Assembly (NCBI GenBank): GCA_036563505.1
Contig: DATCMH010000025.1
Coordinates: forward strand, 1-64,000
DNA from: DATCMH01 sp036563505
GTDB lineage: Bacteria > Pseudomonadota > Alphaproteobacteria > Rhizobiales > Beijerinckiaceae
Direction of reading: 5' to 3'
Length of the DNA: 64,000 nucleotides
Numbering within the stretch: the stretch's first letter is position 1; the number at the start of each line of letters is the position of its first letter. The notes beneath the pieces were generated by a model. The model had not been told where the DNA came from, did not search any database, and worked only from the letters and a program-made list of their open reading frames with translations. The translations under genes and the position numbers were made by a program. Positions 35,343 through 43,647 of the stretch are shown piece after piece.

Positions 35343-36590
35343 ATGCCGCTGGCCCTTTCACCCCTCGATCGCGACTTCCTCGACGGCGCGCAGGGCGAGG
35401 CGGCCCGCTTCGCCATGCGCCTCCTCGTCCGCTTCGCCGAGGCGGTCGGGGCCGACAATTTCCTCGATGCCTCGGCCGCCCACATCGACGGCTGCCTCTA
35501 CCACGGACAGGTCAGCCTCGACTTCGTCGAGCACCTCGTCGCCCTTGATGGTCGCGTGCGCGTGCCCACGACCCTGAACGTGGGTTCCGTCGATCTCATC
35601 CACCCCAACCTCTTCCGGGGCGATCCCGCGATCGGACGCGCCGGCGCGCGGCTGATGCAGGCGCATGAGGAGCTCGGCTGCGTGCCGACCTACACCTGCG
35701 CGCCGTACCAGACTCTGTTCCGACCCACCTTCGGCGCCCAGATCGCCTGGGCGGAGTCGAACGCCATCGTCTTCGCCAACTCGATTCTGGGCGCCCGCAC
35801 CAACCGCTACGGCGACTTCATCGACCTGTGCTGCGCGCTTACGGGCCGCGTGCCGGCCTACGGCCTGCACCTAACGGAAAGCCGCCGCGCCCGCGTGCTG
35901 GTCGAGGTGACGGGCCTGCCCCCCGAATGGGAGGACGCTGGTCCCGCCTGCGTCGCGGTGGGGCACGTGATCGGCAAGCGGTGCGGCGATCGCGTTCCGG
36001 CGATCACCGGCCTGCCCGCCCATACGAGCGAGGACGACCTGAAAGCGCTCGGGGCCGTGGCGGCGTCCGCGGGCGCGGTCGCGATGTTCCACGCGGTCGG
36101 GATCACGCCCGAGGCGCGAACAGTCGAGGACGCCTTTCAAGGGCGGGCCCGCGACGAGGTGATGCGCCTCACGGCAGACGAGTTGCGCACCACCGTGCGC
36201 CACCTCTCGACCGTGCCGGACGGCACGCCGCTCACCGCCGTGAGCCTTGGGACGCCGCACTTCTCGATCGCTGAGTTCGCCCGCCTGATGCCGCTGCTGC
36301 GCGAGGGCGAACCCGCCCGCGTGGACCTGTACGTCAACACGAGCCGGGACGTGTTCCAGGAGTTGAGGCGGCGCGGCTGGACGGAAGGGCTGGAGGCCGC
36401 AGGCGTCACCCTTGTCATCGACACGTGCACCTACGTGACGGCGGTCATGCGCGATCTCACCGGCGCGGTGATGACGAATTCGGGCAAGTGGGCCTACTAT
36501 GCGCCGGGCAATCTCGGGGTGGAGGTCGCTTTCGGCTCGCTCGCGGACTGCGTGGCTTCCGCGCGCGCGGGACGCGTGGTGCGGTCGTGA
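35343..36590 (+). CDS. Aconitase X large subunit (DUF521), candidate cis-3-hydroxyproline dehydratase
   Basis: A 415-residue member of the AcnX catalytic family, split-subunit (type II) form. Cluster-ligand candidates are Cys119 in TYTCAPYQ, Cys163/164 in DLCCALTGR and Cys362 in DTCTYVTAVM; TNSGKWAYYAPGNLG is the C-terminal signature. Bacterial type II enzymes convert cis-3-hydroxy-L-proline to delta-1-pyrroline-2-carboxylate, which is the best guess. No other proline-catabolic gene is nearby. The stop overlaps the small-subunit start (GTGA). Substrate assignment is family-level inference. Confidence 0.82.
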   Translation: MPLALSPLDRDFLDGAQGEAARFAMRLLVRFAEAVGADNFLDASAAHIDGCLYHGQVSLDFVEHLVALDGRVRVPTTLNVGSVDLIHPNLFRGDPAIGRAGARLMQAHEELGCVPTYTCAPYQTLFRPTFGAQIAWAESNAIVFANSILGARTNRYGDFIDLCCALTGRVPAYGLHLTESRRARVLVEVTGLPPEWEDAGPACVAVGHVIGKRCGDRVPAITGLPAHTSEDDLKALGAVAASAGAVAMFHAVGITPEARTVEDAFQGRARDEVMRLTADELRTTVRHLSTVPDGTPLTAVSLGTPHFSIAEFARLMPLLREGEPARVDLYVNTSRDVFQELRRRGWTEGLEAAGVTLVIDTCTYVTAVMRDLTGAVMTNSGKWAYYAPGNLGVEVAFGSLADCVASARAGRVVRS

Positions 36591-37039
36591 TCGCGGCGGG
36601 AACGACGATCCAGGGCATCACCCTGGTCCCCGGCCGAGCCAAGGGGCCGGCCTTCGTCCTGCGCGAGCCCTTGAGCTTCTGGGGTGGCCTCGACGCGACG
36701 ACGGGGGAGATCATCGACCGCTGGCACCCGCAACGGGGCGAGGTCGTCTCGGGTCGCGTGCTCGTGATGAGCGCGGGGCGGGGCTCAAGCTCAGGATCGT
36801 CGGTCCTCGCCGAAGCCCTGCGGGCGGGCACCGGCCCGATCGGGATCGTGCTCCTCACCCGCGACGCGATCGTCACGGTGGGCGCGATGGTGGCGGCCGA
36901 GCTTTACGGGCGGGCGTGCCCGGTGGTGCTGGCGGCGGCCGAGACATGGTCCGCGATCACGGAAGCCGCTTGCATCGCGATCGAGGCGGATCAGGATCGA
37001 GCGCTCCTGATCGCGACCTCCTCATCGCGGCCCTCGTGA
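36587..37039 (+). CDS. Aconitase X small subunit (swivel domain)
   Basis: A 150-residue AcnX small subunit with ITLVPGRAKGPAFVLREPLS at the N-terminus and the conserved SAGRGSSSGSSVLAEALRAG loop that closes over the active site. The start is taken as the GTG at 36587 whose last two bases and following A form the TGA stop of the large subunit. This coupling is expected for a heterodimeric enzyme. Alternative GTG codons upstream would lie inside the large-subunit gene. Confidence 0.82.
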   Translation: MIAAGTTIQGITLVPGRAKGPAFVLREPLSFWGGLDATTGEIIDRWHPQRGEVVSGRVLVMSAGRGSSSGSSVLAEALRAGTGPIGIVLLTRDAIVTVGAMVAAELYGRACPVVLAAAETWSAITEAACIAIEADQDRALLIATSSSRPS

Positions 37040-37121
37040 TGACCGCGCGCCCGATGTCGCCCCACCGAGCGGCCCCGCGGAGTGCGAGCGACGCCTGACG
37101 ATCCTTAAGCCGGAGCCCTCG

Positions 37122-37370
37122 ATGCCACGCTATTTCTTCCACGTTGTCCTTGAAGGTGAGCGTGTCCCCGACCCGGACGGCCAGGAGCTGCCCGATCCCG
37201 ATGCGGCCTGGGAGGCGGCGCGGCGCACCGCCGTCACCTTGATGGACACCCCCGTGGAGCGGCCCGTGAACTGGCTCACGTGCCGCTTCGAGGTCCAGGA
37301 CGAGGCGGGCGAGATCGTGCTGGAGTTCCCCTTCGTCGAGGCGGTCGAGAGCAAGGGACCGCTGCACTGA
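37122..37370 (+). CDS. DUF6894 family protein
   Basis: An 82-residue protein beginning MPRYFFHVVLEGERVPDPDG, the signature start of the DUF6894 family, followed by the usual helix (DAAWEAARRTAVTLM). These small cytoplasmic proteins are multi-copy in Methylobacterium and Bradyrhizobium relatives and have no known function. It precedes the NUDIX gene by nine bases, suggesting co-transcription. Confidence 0.85.
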   Translation: MPRYFFHVVLEGERVPDPDGQELPDPDAAWEAARRTAVTLMDTPVERPVNWLTCRFEVQDEAGEIVLEFPFVEAVESKGPLH

Positions 37371-37379
37371 GGCGCGATC

Positions 37380-37793
37380 ATGCCGACCACGTACCAGAAC
37401 ACCCCCACCGTCGTGGTCGTGCTCGTGCCGTTGGAGCGAGGTCTTCTGATGATCCGGCGCGCCTTGCCGGGCGAGGGTGAAGGCAAGCTGGCGCTGCCCG
37501 GCGGCTACCAGATGCTCGGGCAGACGTGGCAGGAGGCAGGTGCGCGCGAGGTGCTGGAGGAGACGGGCGTCGTGGTCGAGCCTGCCTCCCTGCGGGTCAT
37601 CGCCGTCGAGACCACGCCCGACCGGCGGCAGAACCTGCTCTTTTGCCAAACCCTGCCGGTCGAGCGTGCCGGTCCCTTCGTGCACGACGCCGAAGTGTCC
37701 GAGGTGCTGGTGGTCTACGCGCCTCCACCCGGCAGCGAGATCGCCTTTCCGCTGCACGCGAGGCAAGTCGAGCGTTTCTTCATGACGCGGTGA
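37380..37793 (+). CDS. NUDIX hydrolase
   Basis: A 137-residue NUDIX protein with a canonical box, GGYQMLGQTWQEAGAREVLE followed by ETGVV, giving the G(x5)E(x7)REVLEETGV pattern. Upstream ALPGG marks the usual strand before the box. Substrate unknown. The C-terminal part (ARQVERFFMTR) is short. It follows the DUF6894 gene by nine bases; the 200 bases downstream hold no gene. Confidence 0.85.
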   Translation: MPTTYQNTPTVVVVLVPLERGLLMIRRALPGEGEGKLALPGGYQMLGQTWQEAGAREVLEETGVVVEPASLRVIAVETTPDRRQNLLFCQTLPVERAGPFVHDAEVSEVLVVYAPPPGSEIAFPLHARQVERFFMTR

Positions 37794-37993
37794 TCTCGCC
37801 CGTAAGGGAACGGCCTCGTCCGCCCCCGCCGGGAGCTGAGGTCGACGCGCGCCAGGGCTCGAGCATCCGGGAACACCAACAAACCCGGTCATTTGTCTCA
37901 AGGCTGCCAGCTCCGCGCCGAGCCGCTTAGGTTGAACCCCGATCAAGTTTCGTCCGTTGCCCTCCCATTGCTGTAGGTTAATGGGCGTGCCGC

Positions 37994-39142
37994 GTGACGG
38001 TTGATCAGAGTAACGGGTGGGACGAGGAGCAACGGCTGGCCACTCTGCGGTCCTACGCCATCCTCGACACCCCGCCCGAGCCCGACTTCGACGACATCGC
38101 GCAGCTTGCGGCGCACATATGCGGCACGCCGGTCGCCGCGATCAGCCTCGTCGAGGACCGGCGTCAGTGGTTCAAGGCCGAGGTAGGGCTCGGCCTTCGC
38201 GAGACCCCCATCGAAGTGTCGTTCTGCGCCAAGGCGGCTCTGCGGCCCGGCCTGACCGTCATCCCTGATGCCAGCGCTGACCCGCGCTTTGCCGGAAACC
38301 CGCTCGTTTCCGAGCAGCCGCACCTGCGCTTCTACGCGGGCGCACGCCTCGACACGCCCAACGGCCTGCCGCTCGGAACGTTGTGCGTTCTCGACTATGT
38401 GCCCCGCGATCTCTCGCCCGAGCAGAGGGCTGGGCTCTCGGCCCTGGCCCGGCAAGTCGTCGCGCAGCTCGAACTGCGTCAAGCCCTGACCTCCCGCGAC
38501 GAGGCGCTTGCGGCGAGCCAACGAGCCGAGGCGCGGCAGGGACTGCTCGTGCGCGAGCTTCACCATCGCACGCGCAATCAACTCGCCGTTCTTCAATCCC
38601 TGCTCGGGGCGACCGCTCGCGCGAGCCGCAGCATCGACGCGTTCTACACGGCGTTCTCGGGCCGCATCGCCTCGATGGCGAGAACCCAGGCGCTCTTGAC
38701 CGAGGACTACTGGCAGACCGCACCCTTGCGAGCCCTCATCCTGAGCAACCTCGCGCCCCATGCCGAAGAGGAGAGCGGTCAGTTCCATCTGAACGGTCCT
38801 GACCTTCATCTCGTAGCCGACCTTGCGGTGCCCTTGAGCATGGCCCTGCATGAGATGGCAGCCAGCGCGGCTCAACAGGGAGCCTTGTCCGTCACGCACG
38901 GCTGGATCGACGTGAGGTGGGAGAGCCGCGTCGAAGGCGGCCAGCGTATCCTCTCGCTCGTGTGGCAGGAGCACGGAGGGCCCGAGCATCGGGCCCCGAT
39001 CCAGGACGGCGTTGGTCCGAGGATGCAGCGCATGCTCGAGCTGCAATGCGGTGCTCAGGTCGAGGTCGCGTACACGCCGGACGGGCTGCGCTTCTGCGTC
39101 ACCGCACCCCTGGTCGAGGCACGGCTCGTTCCCACTTACTAG
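37994..39142 (+). CDS. GAF-domain HWE/HisKA_2-type sensor histidine kinase, atypical ATP site
   Basis: A 382-residue soluble sensor. A GAF domain spans about 15-165 (LRSYAILDTPPEPDFDDIAQ, GLPLGTLCVLD). The dimerisation-phosphorylation motif ELHHRTRNQLAVLQSLL puts the likely acceptor at His191. In the ATPase part the usual N-box HELATNAAKYG reads HEMAASAAQQG, so the Mg-coordinating Asn is Ser291, though WQEHGGP is kept. The start is GTG at 37994. A receiver gene follows 134 bases later. Whether it is an active kinase is uncertain. Confidence 0.82.
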   Translation: MTVDQSNGWDEEQRLATLRSYAILDTPPEPDFDDIAQLAAHICGTPVAAISLVEDRRQWFKAEVGLGLRETPIEVSFCAKAALRPGLTVIPDASADPRFAGNPLVSEQPHLRFYAGARLDTPNGLPLGTLCVLDYVPRDLSPEQRAGLSALARQVVAQLELRQALTSRDEALAASQRAEARQGLLVRELHHRTRNQLAVLQSLLGATARASRSIDAFYTAFSGRIASMARTQALLTEDYWQTAPLRALILSNLAPHAEEESGQFHLNGPDLHLVADLAVPLSMALHEMAASAAQQGALSVTHGWIDVRWESRVEGGQRILSLVWQEHGGPEHRAPIQDGVGPRMQRMLELQCGAQVEVAYTPDGLRFCVTAPLVEARLVPTY

Positions 39143-39276
39143 CTCGACTGTAGTTCAGACAACATTCACGCCCGTCGCGGTACCTATGTTGGAGCAGCGT
39201 CGGCCTGAGCCGTGCTGCCTTCGCCCCCACATCCTTGTGACGGACACTCTTGCTGCGGAGGCGGCGCAGGACCGCG

Positions 39277-39645
39277 ATGAACGACTGCGCTCAACCTCGT
39301 CCGCTGATCCTCCTGGCCGAAGATGAGGCGATCATCGCGCTCGAACTCGCCGACAGCTTGGAGCGGGAAGGCTTCGCGGTGGCCGGTCCGTTCACGACCT
39401 GCACGGCCGCCGAGGCTTGGCTGCAGCATCAGGAGCCCGCCGGGGCCATCCTCGACAACGCGCTCAAGGACGGCCCGTGCGAGACGCTGGCCGGCGACCT
39501 GCGCGCGCGCGGCATCCCCTTCGTCGTCTACAGCGGACATGACCACAGAGGCGACGCTCCTGCCGCGTTCGCGGGCGTACCCTGGCTCGTGAAGCCCGTG
39601 CCCTTCGAAACGCTCCTCGGCGCGTTGCGCTCGGCCCTGGCTTAG
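39277..39645 (+). CDS. Single-domain response regulator
   Basis: A 122-residue receiver without output domain. It shows the acidic pocket AEDEAII (Glu15-Asp16), phospho-acceptor Asp60 in AILDNALKDG, a Ser86 in VVYSGH at the switch position, and Lys106 in WLVKPV. The start at 39277 has AGGA about seven bases upstream and is preferred over a TTG at 39250. In HWE-kinase systems such receivers act in phosphorelays or on an anti-sigma switch; the partner is inferred to be the adjacent sensor. Confidence 0.85.
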   Translation: MNDCAQPRPLILLAEDEAIIALELADSLEREGFAVAGPFTTCTAAEAWLQHQEPAGAILDNALKDGPCETLAGDLRARGIPFVVYSGHDHRGDAPAAFAGVPWLVKPVPFETLLGALRSALA

Positions 39646-39795
39646 GACGCCTCTCGGCGTTCGGCCGTTCGCGCCCATTCTTCATTCTCCGCCGGCATCA
39701 ACACGGTCACCGGCCGCAGTAGTGGCCCGCCATGCCTCACGGGGGCGCCGAACCAGGGCTGCGGCGGCGAGCCGGAATGCTGTCTTGATTCGTCT

Positions 39796-39808
39796 GATGT
39801 TTAACATC
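39796..39808. promoter_or_regulatory. Perfect 13-bp palindrome upstream of the GntR-type gene
   Basis: GATGTTTAACATC is a perfect inverted repeat (GATGTT, central T, AACATC) located 73 bases before the GntR/FadR-type start. The short two-fold site and its place ahead of a regulator gene that heads a divergent-free cluster fit an autoregulatory operator. The surrounding 39646-39880 is gene-free and somewhat AT-richer. Operator function is inference. Confidence 0.45.
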
Positions 39809-39880
39809 CGATGTTCTTGCGTCCCCAGAAAGGCAGTGGCATCGTGAACGCCCCTGTCTTCAGGATCGGCGTCTCGAAGA

Positions 39881-40672
39881 ATGAGTTCGAGCCAGATCGC
39901 CCTTGCCGAAGCACGCGGACCCAAGCGGGTCCGCGACGACGCGAGACGCGCTGGTCTCGGAAGCTCCAAGCCGGGGAAGATCGATCGCGTCGTCGGCGCG
40001 CTCGGTGGAGGCATCGCGCGGGGCGAGTTCGGCGAAGGTGCCGCTCTCCCGTCCGAGCAGGAGCTTGAGACGCGCCTGGACGCCGGCCGCGGCGTCGTCC
40101 GCGAAGCCGTCAAGATCCTCGCGGCCAAGGGACTCGTGAGTGTCGGCCCGCGGTATGGCACGCGGGTCCGCTCCCGTCGCGACTGGAACTTCCTCGACGC
40201 TGACGTTCTGGCCTGGGTCGGCGCAGGGCCGCTCGCACCCGACCTCCTGCGCTCGCTCGAGGAGATGCGGTGGGTCATCGAACCCGCGGCGGCGGCGCTC
40301 GCGGCCGAGCGGGCGACGCCGGACGAGCGCGAGCGCATCCGCAACGCCTACGCCGCGATGCTGGCCACCCAGGCCGACCCGGTTGCTGCGACACAGGCCG
40401 ACAAGGCGTTCCACATCGCGATCCTCGACGCGACGCACAACCCGGTCCTCAGCAGCTTTCGCGGCGGGCTCGAAGCGATCCTCGAATCGGTGTTCGCGGT
40501 CGCCATCGCGGGTCTAGGGCCGAACCTGCCGAACCACGAAGCCGTGCTGGAGGCGATCGAGCGACGCGACGCGAAGGCCGCGCGCGCCGCCATGGAGCGG
40601 CTCCTCGCGCTCACGAACGACTTCATCGACGGGCTGGAGCGCCCCGCGGCTCTTCCGGGTGCTCACCGATGA
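39881..40672 (+). CDS. GntR-family (FadR subfamily) transcriptional regulator
   Basis: A 263-residue regulator. The N-terminal winged helix spans about 33-98 (GEGAALPSEQELETRLDAGR, then GVVREAVKILAAKGLVSVGP). The C-terminal FCD ligand domain has ADKAFHIAILDATHNPVL and NHEAVLEAIERRDAKAARAAM, the usual metal/acid-binding histidines. FadR-type members sense small organic acids such as sugar acids or aromatic intermediates. It overlaps the SDR gene by ATGA, so it is likely the local controller of the catabolic cluster that follows. Confidence 0.9.
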   Translation: MSSSQIALAEARGPKRVRDDARRAGLGSSKPGKIDRVVGALGGGIARGEFGEGAALPSEQELETRLDAGRGVVREAVKILAAKGLVSVGPRYGTRVRSRRDWNFLDADVLAWVGAGPLAPDLLRSLEEMRWVIEPAAAALAAERATPDERERIRNAYAAMLATQADPVAATQADKAFHIAILDATHNPVLSSFRGGLEAILESVFAVAIAGLGPNLPNHEAVLEAIERRDAKAARAAMERLLALTNDFIDGLERPAALPGAHR

Positions 40673-41415
40673 GCACGATCGCCGCCACCTTCGCGCCAAA
40701 CCTCTTCGTCGGGCGATCGGTTCTCGTGACCGGCGGGACGAGCGGGATCGGGCTTGCCTGTGGGCTTCTGTTCCACGCGCTCGGTGCGAGCGTCGTCGCC
40801 GCGGGCGCGACGCGCGACGAGTGCGAGCGCGCCTCGGGGGAGAACGCCGGGCTTCGTTTCCAGGCCTGCGATGTTCGCGATCCCGACGCGGTGGAAGCGC
40901 TCCTGGCGGGGCTCGATCGCCTCGACGTGCTGGTGAACGCCGCAGGCGTGATCCGCCGCGACAGCGAGCACGATCCACGCGTCTTCGCCGACGTGATCGA
41001 CGTCAATCTGAATGGCACGATGCGCGTCGCCGCGGCGGCGCGGCCGAAACTGGCCGCCGCTGGGGGCTCAATGGTCAACATCGCCTCGATGCTGACCTTC
41101 TTCGGCGGCCCGCGCGCGCCGGCCTACAGCGCGTCGAAGGGCGGCATCGGGCAGCTCACGAAGAGCCTCGCGGCGGCCTGGGCCTCTGACGGGGTCCGCG
41201 TCAACGCCGTCGCGCCGGGCTGGATCAGGACGCCGCTGACCCAGGCCCTCCAGGACGATCCGGATCGCAGCGGACCGATCCTGTCGCGAACCCCGATGGC
41301 GCGCTGGGGCGACGCGGACGAAGTCGCCGGCGCCGTCGCGTTCCTTGCGTCACCGGCCGCGCGGTTCGTCACGGGCGTCATCCTGCCCGTTGACGGCGGC
41401 TATCTCGCCACTTGA
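40669..41415 (+). CDS. SDR-family NAD(P)-dependent oxidoreductase
   Basis: A 248-residue classical short-chain dehydrogenase. The cofactor motif is TGGTSGIG (21-28) with Asp in QACDVRD, NAAG at 90-93, and the catalytic Ser140, Tyr153 and Lys157 (AYSASKGG). The C-terminus carries the DGGY end typical of 3-oxoacyl reductase-like and sugar/polyol dehydrogenases. It begins inside the regulator stop (ATGA) and is followed by a cupin gene. Substrate unknown. Confidence 0.92.
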   Translation: MSTIAATFAPNLFVGRSVLVTGGTSGIGLACGLLFHALGASVVAAGATRDECERASGENAGLRFQACDVRDPDAVEALLAGLDRLDVLVNAAGVIRRDSEHDPRVFADVIDVNLNGTMRVAAAARPKLAAAGGSMVNIASMLTFFGGPRAPAYSASKGGIGQLTKSLAAAWASDGVRVNAVAPGWIRTPLTQALQDDPDRSGPILSRTPMARWGDADEVAGAVAFLASPAARFVTGVILPVDGGYLAT

Positions 41416-41433
41416 GCCCGAGGAAGCTTCCCG

Positions 41434-41976
41434 ATGTCCGATCATGCTGCCCAGCCCGTCACGCCGATCAACGAGAAATGGGTGCCCTACAAGCATCCGC
41501 AGCCCAAGGAATCGCCGCCCGAACTCATCGTTCCGAACGCGATCCCGCTCGACGAGCGAGTCTGGGTGCCGCTGGAGGAGAACGTCTGGTTCAGACCCCT
41601 CCTGCTCGCCGCTTCTCGCGGCTACTGGATGAACCTGCTGCGCGTGCGCAAAGCGGGGGTTCTCTCCCGCCACCGGCATCCCCAGCCGGTCCACGCCTTC
41701 GTGCTCAAGGGCGAGTGGCGGTATCTCGAGCACGATTGGGTCGCGACCGAGGGGTCCTATGCCTACGAGGCCCCGGGAGAGACCCACACGCTCGTCGTCG
41801 ATCCGCACGTGGAGGAGATGATCACGCTCTTCCAGGTCAACGGCGCGATGATCTACGTCGACCCGGACGGCGCCACCTTGGGCTACGACGACGTCTTCAC
41901 CCGCATCGACAAGTGCCGCGCCCATTATGCCACGAACGGGCTCGGGGCCGGCTACGTGGACCAGTTCGTTCGATGA
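41434..41976 (+). CDS. 2,4'-dihydroxyacetophenone dioxygenase-like cupin
   Basis: A 180-residue cupin. The metal-binding strand pair is SRHRHPQPVHAFVLKGEWRY followed by EAPGETHTLVV, giving the usual two His, one Glu and a further His. It resembles the 2,4'-dihydroxyacetophenone dioxygenase family, non-heme iron enzymes that split a carbon-carbon bond next to a carbonyl. The assignment is by overall resemblance; other acetylacetone-type cupins are possible. It precedes the permease gene by an ATGA overlap. Confidence 0.72.
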   Translation: MSDHAAQPVTPINEKWVPYKHPQPKESPPELIVPNAIPLDERVWVPLEENVWFRPLLLAASRGYWMNLLRVRKAGVLSRHRHPQPVHAFVLKGEWRYLEHDWVATEGSYAYEAPGETHTLVVDPHVEEMITLFQVNGAMIYVDPDGATLGYDDVFTRIDKCRAHYATNGLGAGYVDQFVR

Positions 41977-42794
41977 ACCGCAGCGCCGAATCGGCGGGCT
42001 TCGCGGTCGAGCCGTCGGCATCATGGCGGTCGGCCCGGCAAGCGGCCGTCTTCGCGGCGCCGCTCCTCGTGCTGTTCCTGGCCTGGCCCGCCCTCGTCGC
42101 GGCTTTCGACGTCGACCCGAGGGTCTTTCCCGGCGTACGGGCGGTGTTGGCCGCGGCCCTCGAGGGGCTGCGAGACGGATCCCTCATCGCTCACATCGCG
42201 GCGAGCCTCGGACGGGTCGTGGTCGGCACCGTGCTCGCCGTGGTGGTCGCGGTTCCCCTCGGGATCGCGATGGGCGTCAACGCGGGCGTCTCGGCTCTGC
42301 TGACCCCTCTCTTCCGCTTCTTCTCGGTGCTCGCCGGGATCGCCTGGATCCCGATCGCGACGTTGTGGTTCGGCTACGGCTTCGGCGCGATCACCTTCGT
42401 GATCTTCAACGCCGTCTTCTTCATCGTCGCCTACAACACCCTGCTCGGCGTCGCCTCGATCCCCCCGCAGTTGCGGCACGCGGCGGCCTCGCTGGGCGCC
42501 GGTCCCCTCGCCATGGTCACCGACGTCCTCCTGCCGGGCGCCCTGCCGAACGTCGTGACGGGCATCCGAACCGGCCTCGGCTTCGCGTGGCGCGGCCTGA
42601 TCGCCGCCGAGATGATCGCGACGAATGTAGGGCTCGGCTACATGCTCTTCGTCGCCCGCGACTTCTACCGCACCGAGGTGATCGTGCTCGGCATGATCGT
42701 CATCGGGCTTCTCTGGCTGTTCATCGACCGGCTTCTCCTCGCCCCCCTCGAGCGGGCGACGATCGAGCGGTGGGGTCTGGTGCAACGGGCATGA
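41973..42794 (+). CDS. ABC transporter permease, nitrate/taurine type (first)
   Basis: A 273-residue inner-membrane permease with six predicted spans and the EAA-type loop AAASLGAGPLAMVTDVLLPG ALPN-like around 161-185. It belongs to the SsuC/TauC (BPD_transp_1) family for nitrate, sulfonates, taurine or riboflavin-like substrates. It starts within the cupin stop (ATGA), and the next permease starts four bases before its own end, so all are coupled. Two different permeases in one importer suggests a heterodimer. Confidence 0.86.
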   Translation: MNRSAESAGFAVEPSASWRSARQAAVFAAPLLVLFLAWPALVAAFDVDPRVFPGVRAVLAAALEGLRDGSLIAHIAASLGRVVVGTVLAVVVAVPLGIAMGVNAGVSALLTPLFRFFSVLAGIAWIPIATLWFGYGFGAITFVIFNAVFFIVAYNTLLGVASIPPQLRHAAASLGAGPLAMVTDVLLPGALPNVVTGIRTGLGFAWRGLIAAEMIATNVGLGYMLFVARDFYRTEVIVLGMIVIGLLWLFIDRLLLAPLERATIERWGLVQRA

Positions 42795-43600
42795 CCGCGA
42801 TCCTGGACGCGCTGAGCCGCTACAGTCATTTCGCGACGCGCCGGCCGACGCTCGCCGCGTTCGTTCCCTTCGTTCCCGTCGTCGGGATCTGGTGGGCGGT
42901 GGCGGCGATGGAGGTGGTGCCGCGCGCCTTCTTCCCCGGGCCGCTCGAGGTGGCGCAGGGCTTCGCATCCCTGACCTACAAGGGCATCCTGCCGGCTTAC
43001 CTGGAGGACAGCGTCGGGCGCCTCGCCGTGGGCGCCGCGTTCGGTATCGCGCTGGGGATCCCGCTCGGTCTCGTCGTGGGGTTCAATCAGGCCATGCGAC
43101 GGGCCCTGTGGCCGGTCCTGCTCTTCTTCCAGGCCATCGGCGACATCGCTTGGCTGCCGCTCCTCCTGATCTGGTTCGGCTTCGGGCTCACCACGATGAC
43201 GTTCGTCATCGTCTACACGGTGATCTTCCCCGTGGTGTTCAACACCGCGCTCGGCGTGCGCTCCGTGCCTCGGGATCTCGTGCGGGCGGCCCAGTCCCTC
43301 GGGGCGCCGAAATGGCGGATCGTCGCGGAAGTGATCCTCCCGGGCGCCCTGCCCAACATCATGACCGGGCTTCGCAATGGCCTGGGTTACGGCTGGCGCG
43401 CGCTGATCGCCGCCGAGATCATCGTGGGCACGAGCGGCATCGGCTTCATGATGTTCGACGCCAGGCGCGCCGGGTCGGCGGTGGAGATCGTGCTCGGCAT
43501 GATCGTGCTCGGCCTGCTCTGGTACGCAGTCGACGCCTGGATCCTGGCCCCGATCGAGCGGGCGACGGGGCAGCGATGGGGGCTCGTCACGAAGGCATGA
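42791..43600 (+). CDS. ABC transporter permease, nitrate/taurine type (second)
   Basis: A 269-residue paralogue of the preceding permease, with the EAA-type loop AAQSLGAPKWRIVAEVILPG and the same general outline. Comparison by eye shows shared segments such as WRALIAAEI versus WRGLIAAEM. Two non-identical SsuC-like permeases next to one ATPase and one binding protein fit an uptake system with a permease heterodimer. Start ATG overlaps the first permease stop by four bases. Confidence 0.86.
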   Translation: MTAILDALSRYSHFATRRPTLAAFVPFVPVVGIWWAVAAMEVVPRAFFPGPLEVAQGFASLTYKGILPAYLEDSVGRLAVGAAFGIALGIPLGLVVGFNQAMRRALWPVLLFFQAIGDIAWLPLLLIWFGFGLTTMTFVIVYTVIFPVVFNTALGVRSVPRDLVRAAQSLGAPKWRIVAEVILPGALPNIMTGLRNGLGYGWRALIAAEIIVGTSGIGFMMFDARRAGSAVEIVLGMIVLGLLWYAVDAWILAPIERATGQRWGLVTKA

Positions 43601-43647
43601 GGCGCGGACCGCCCGCGAGAAGGCGGCCGCGGCACGGGAGGGAAGGC

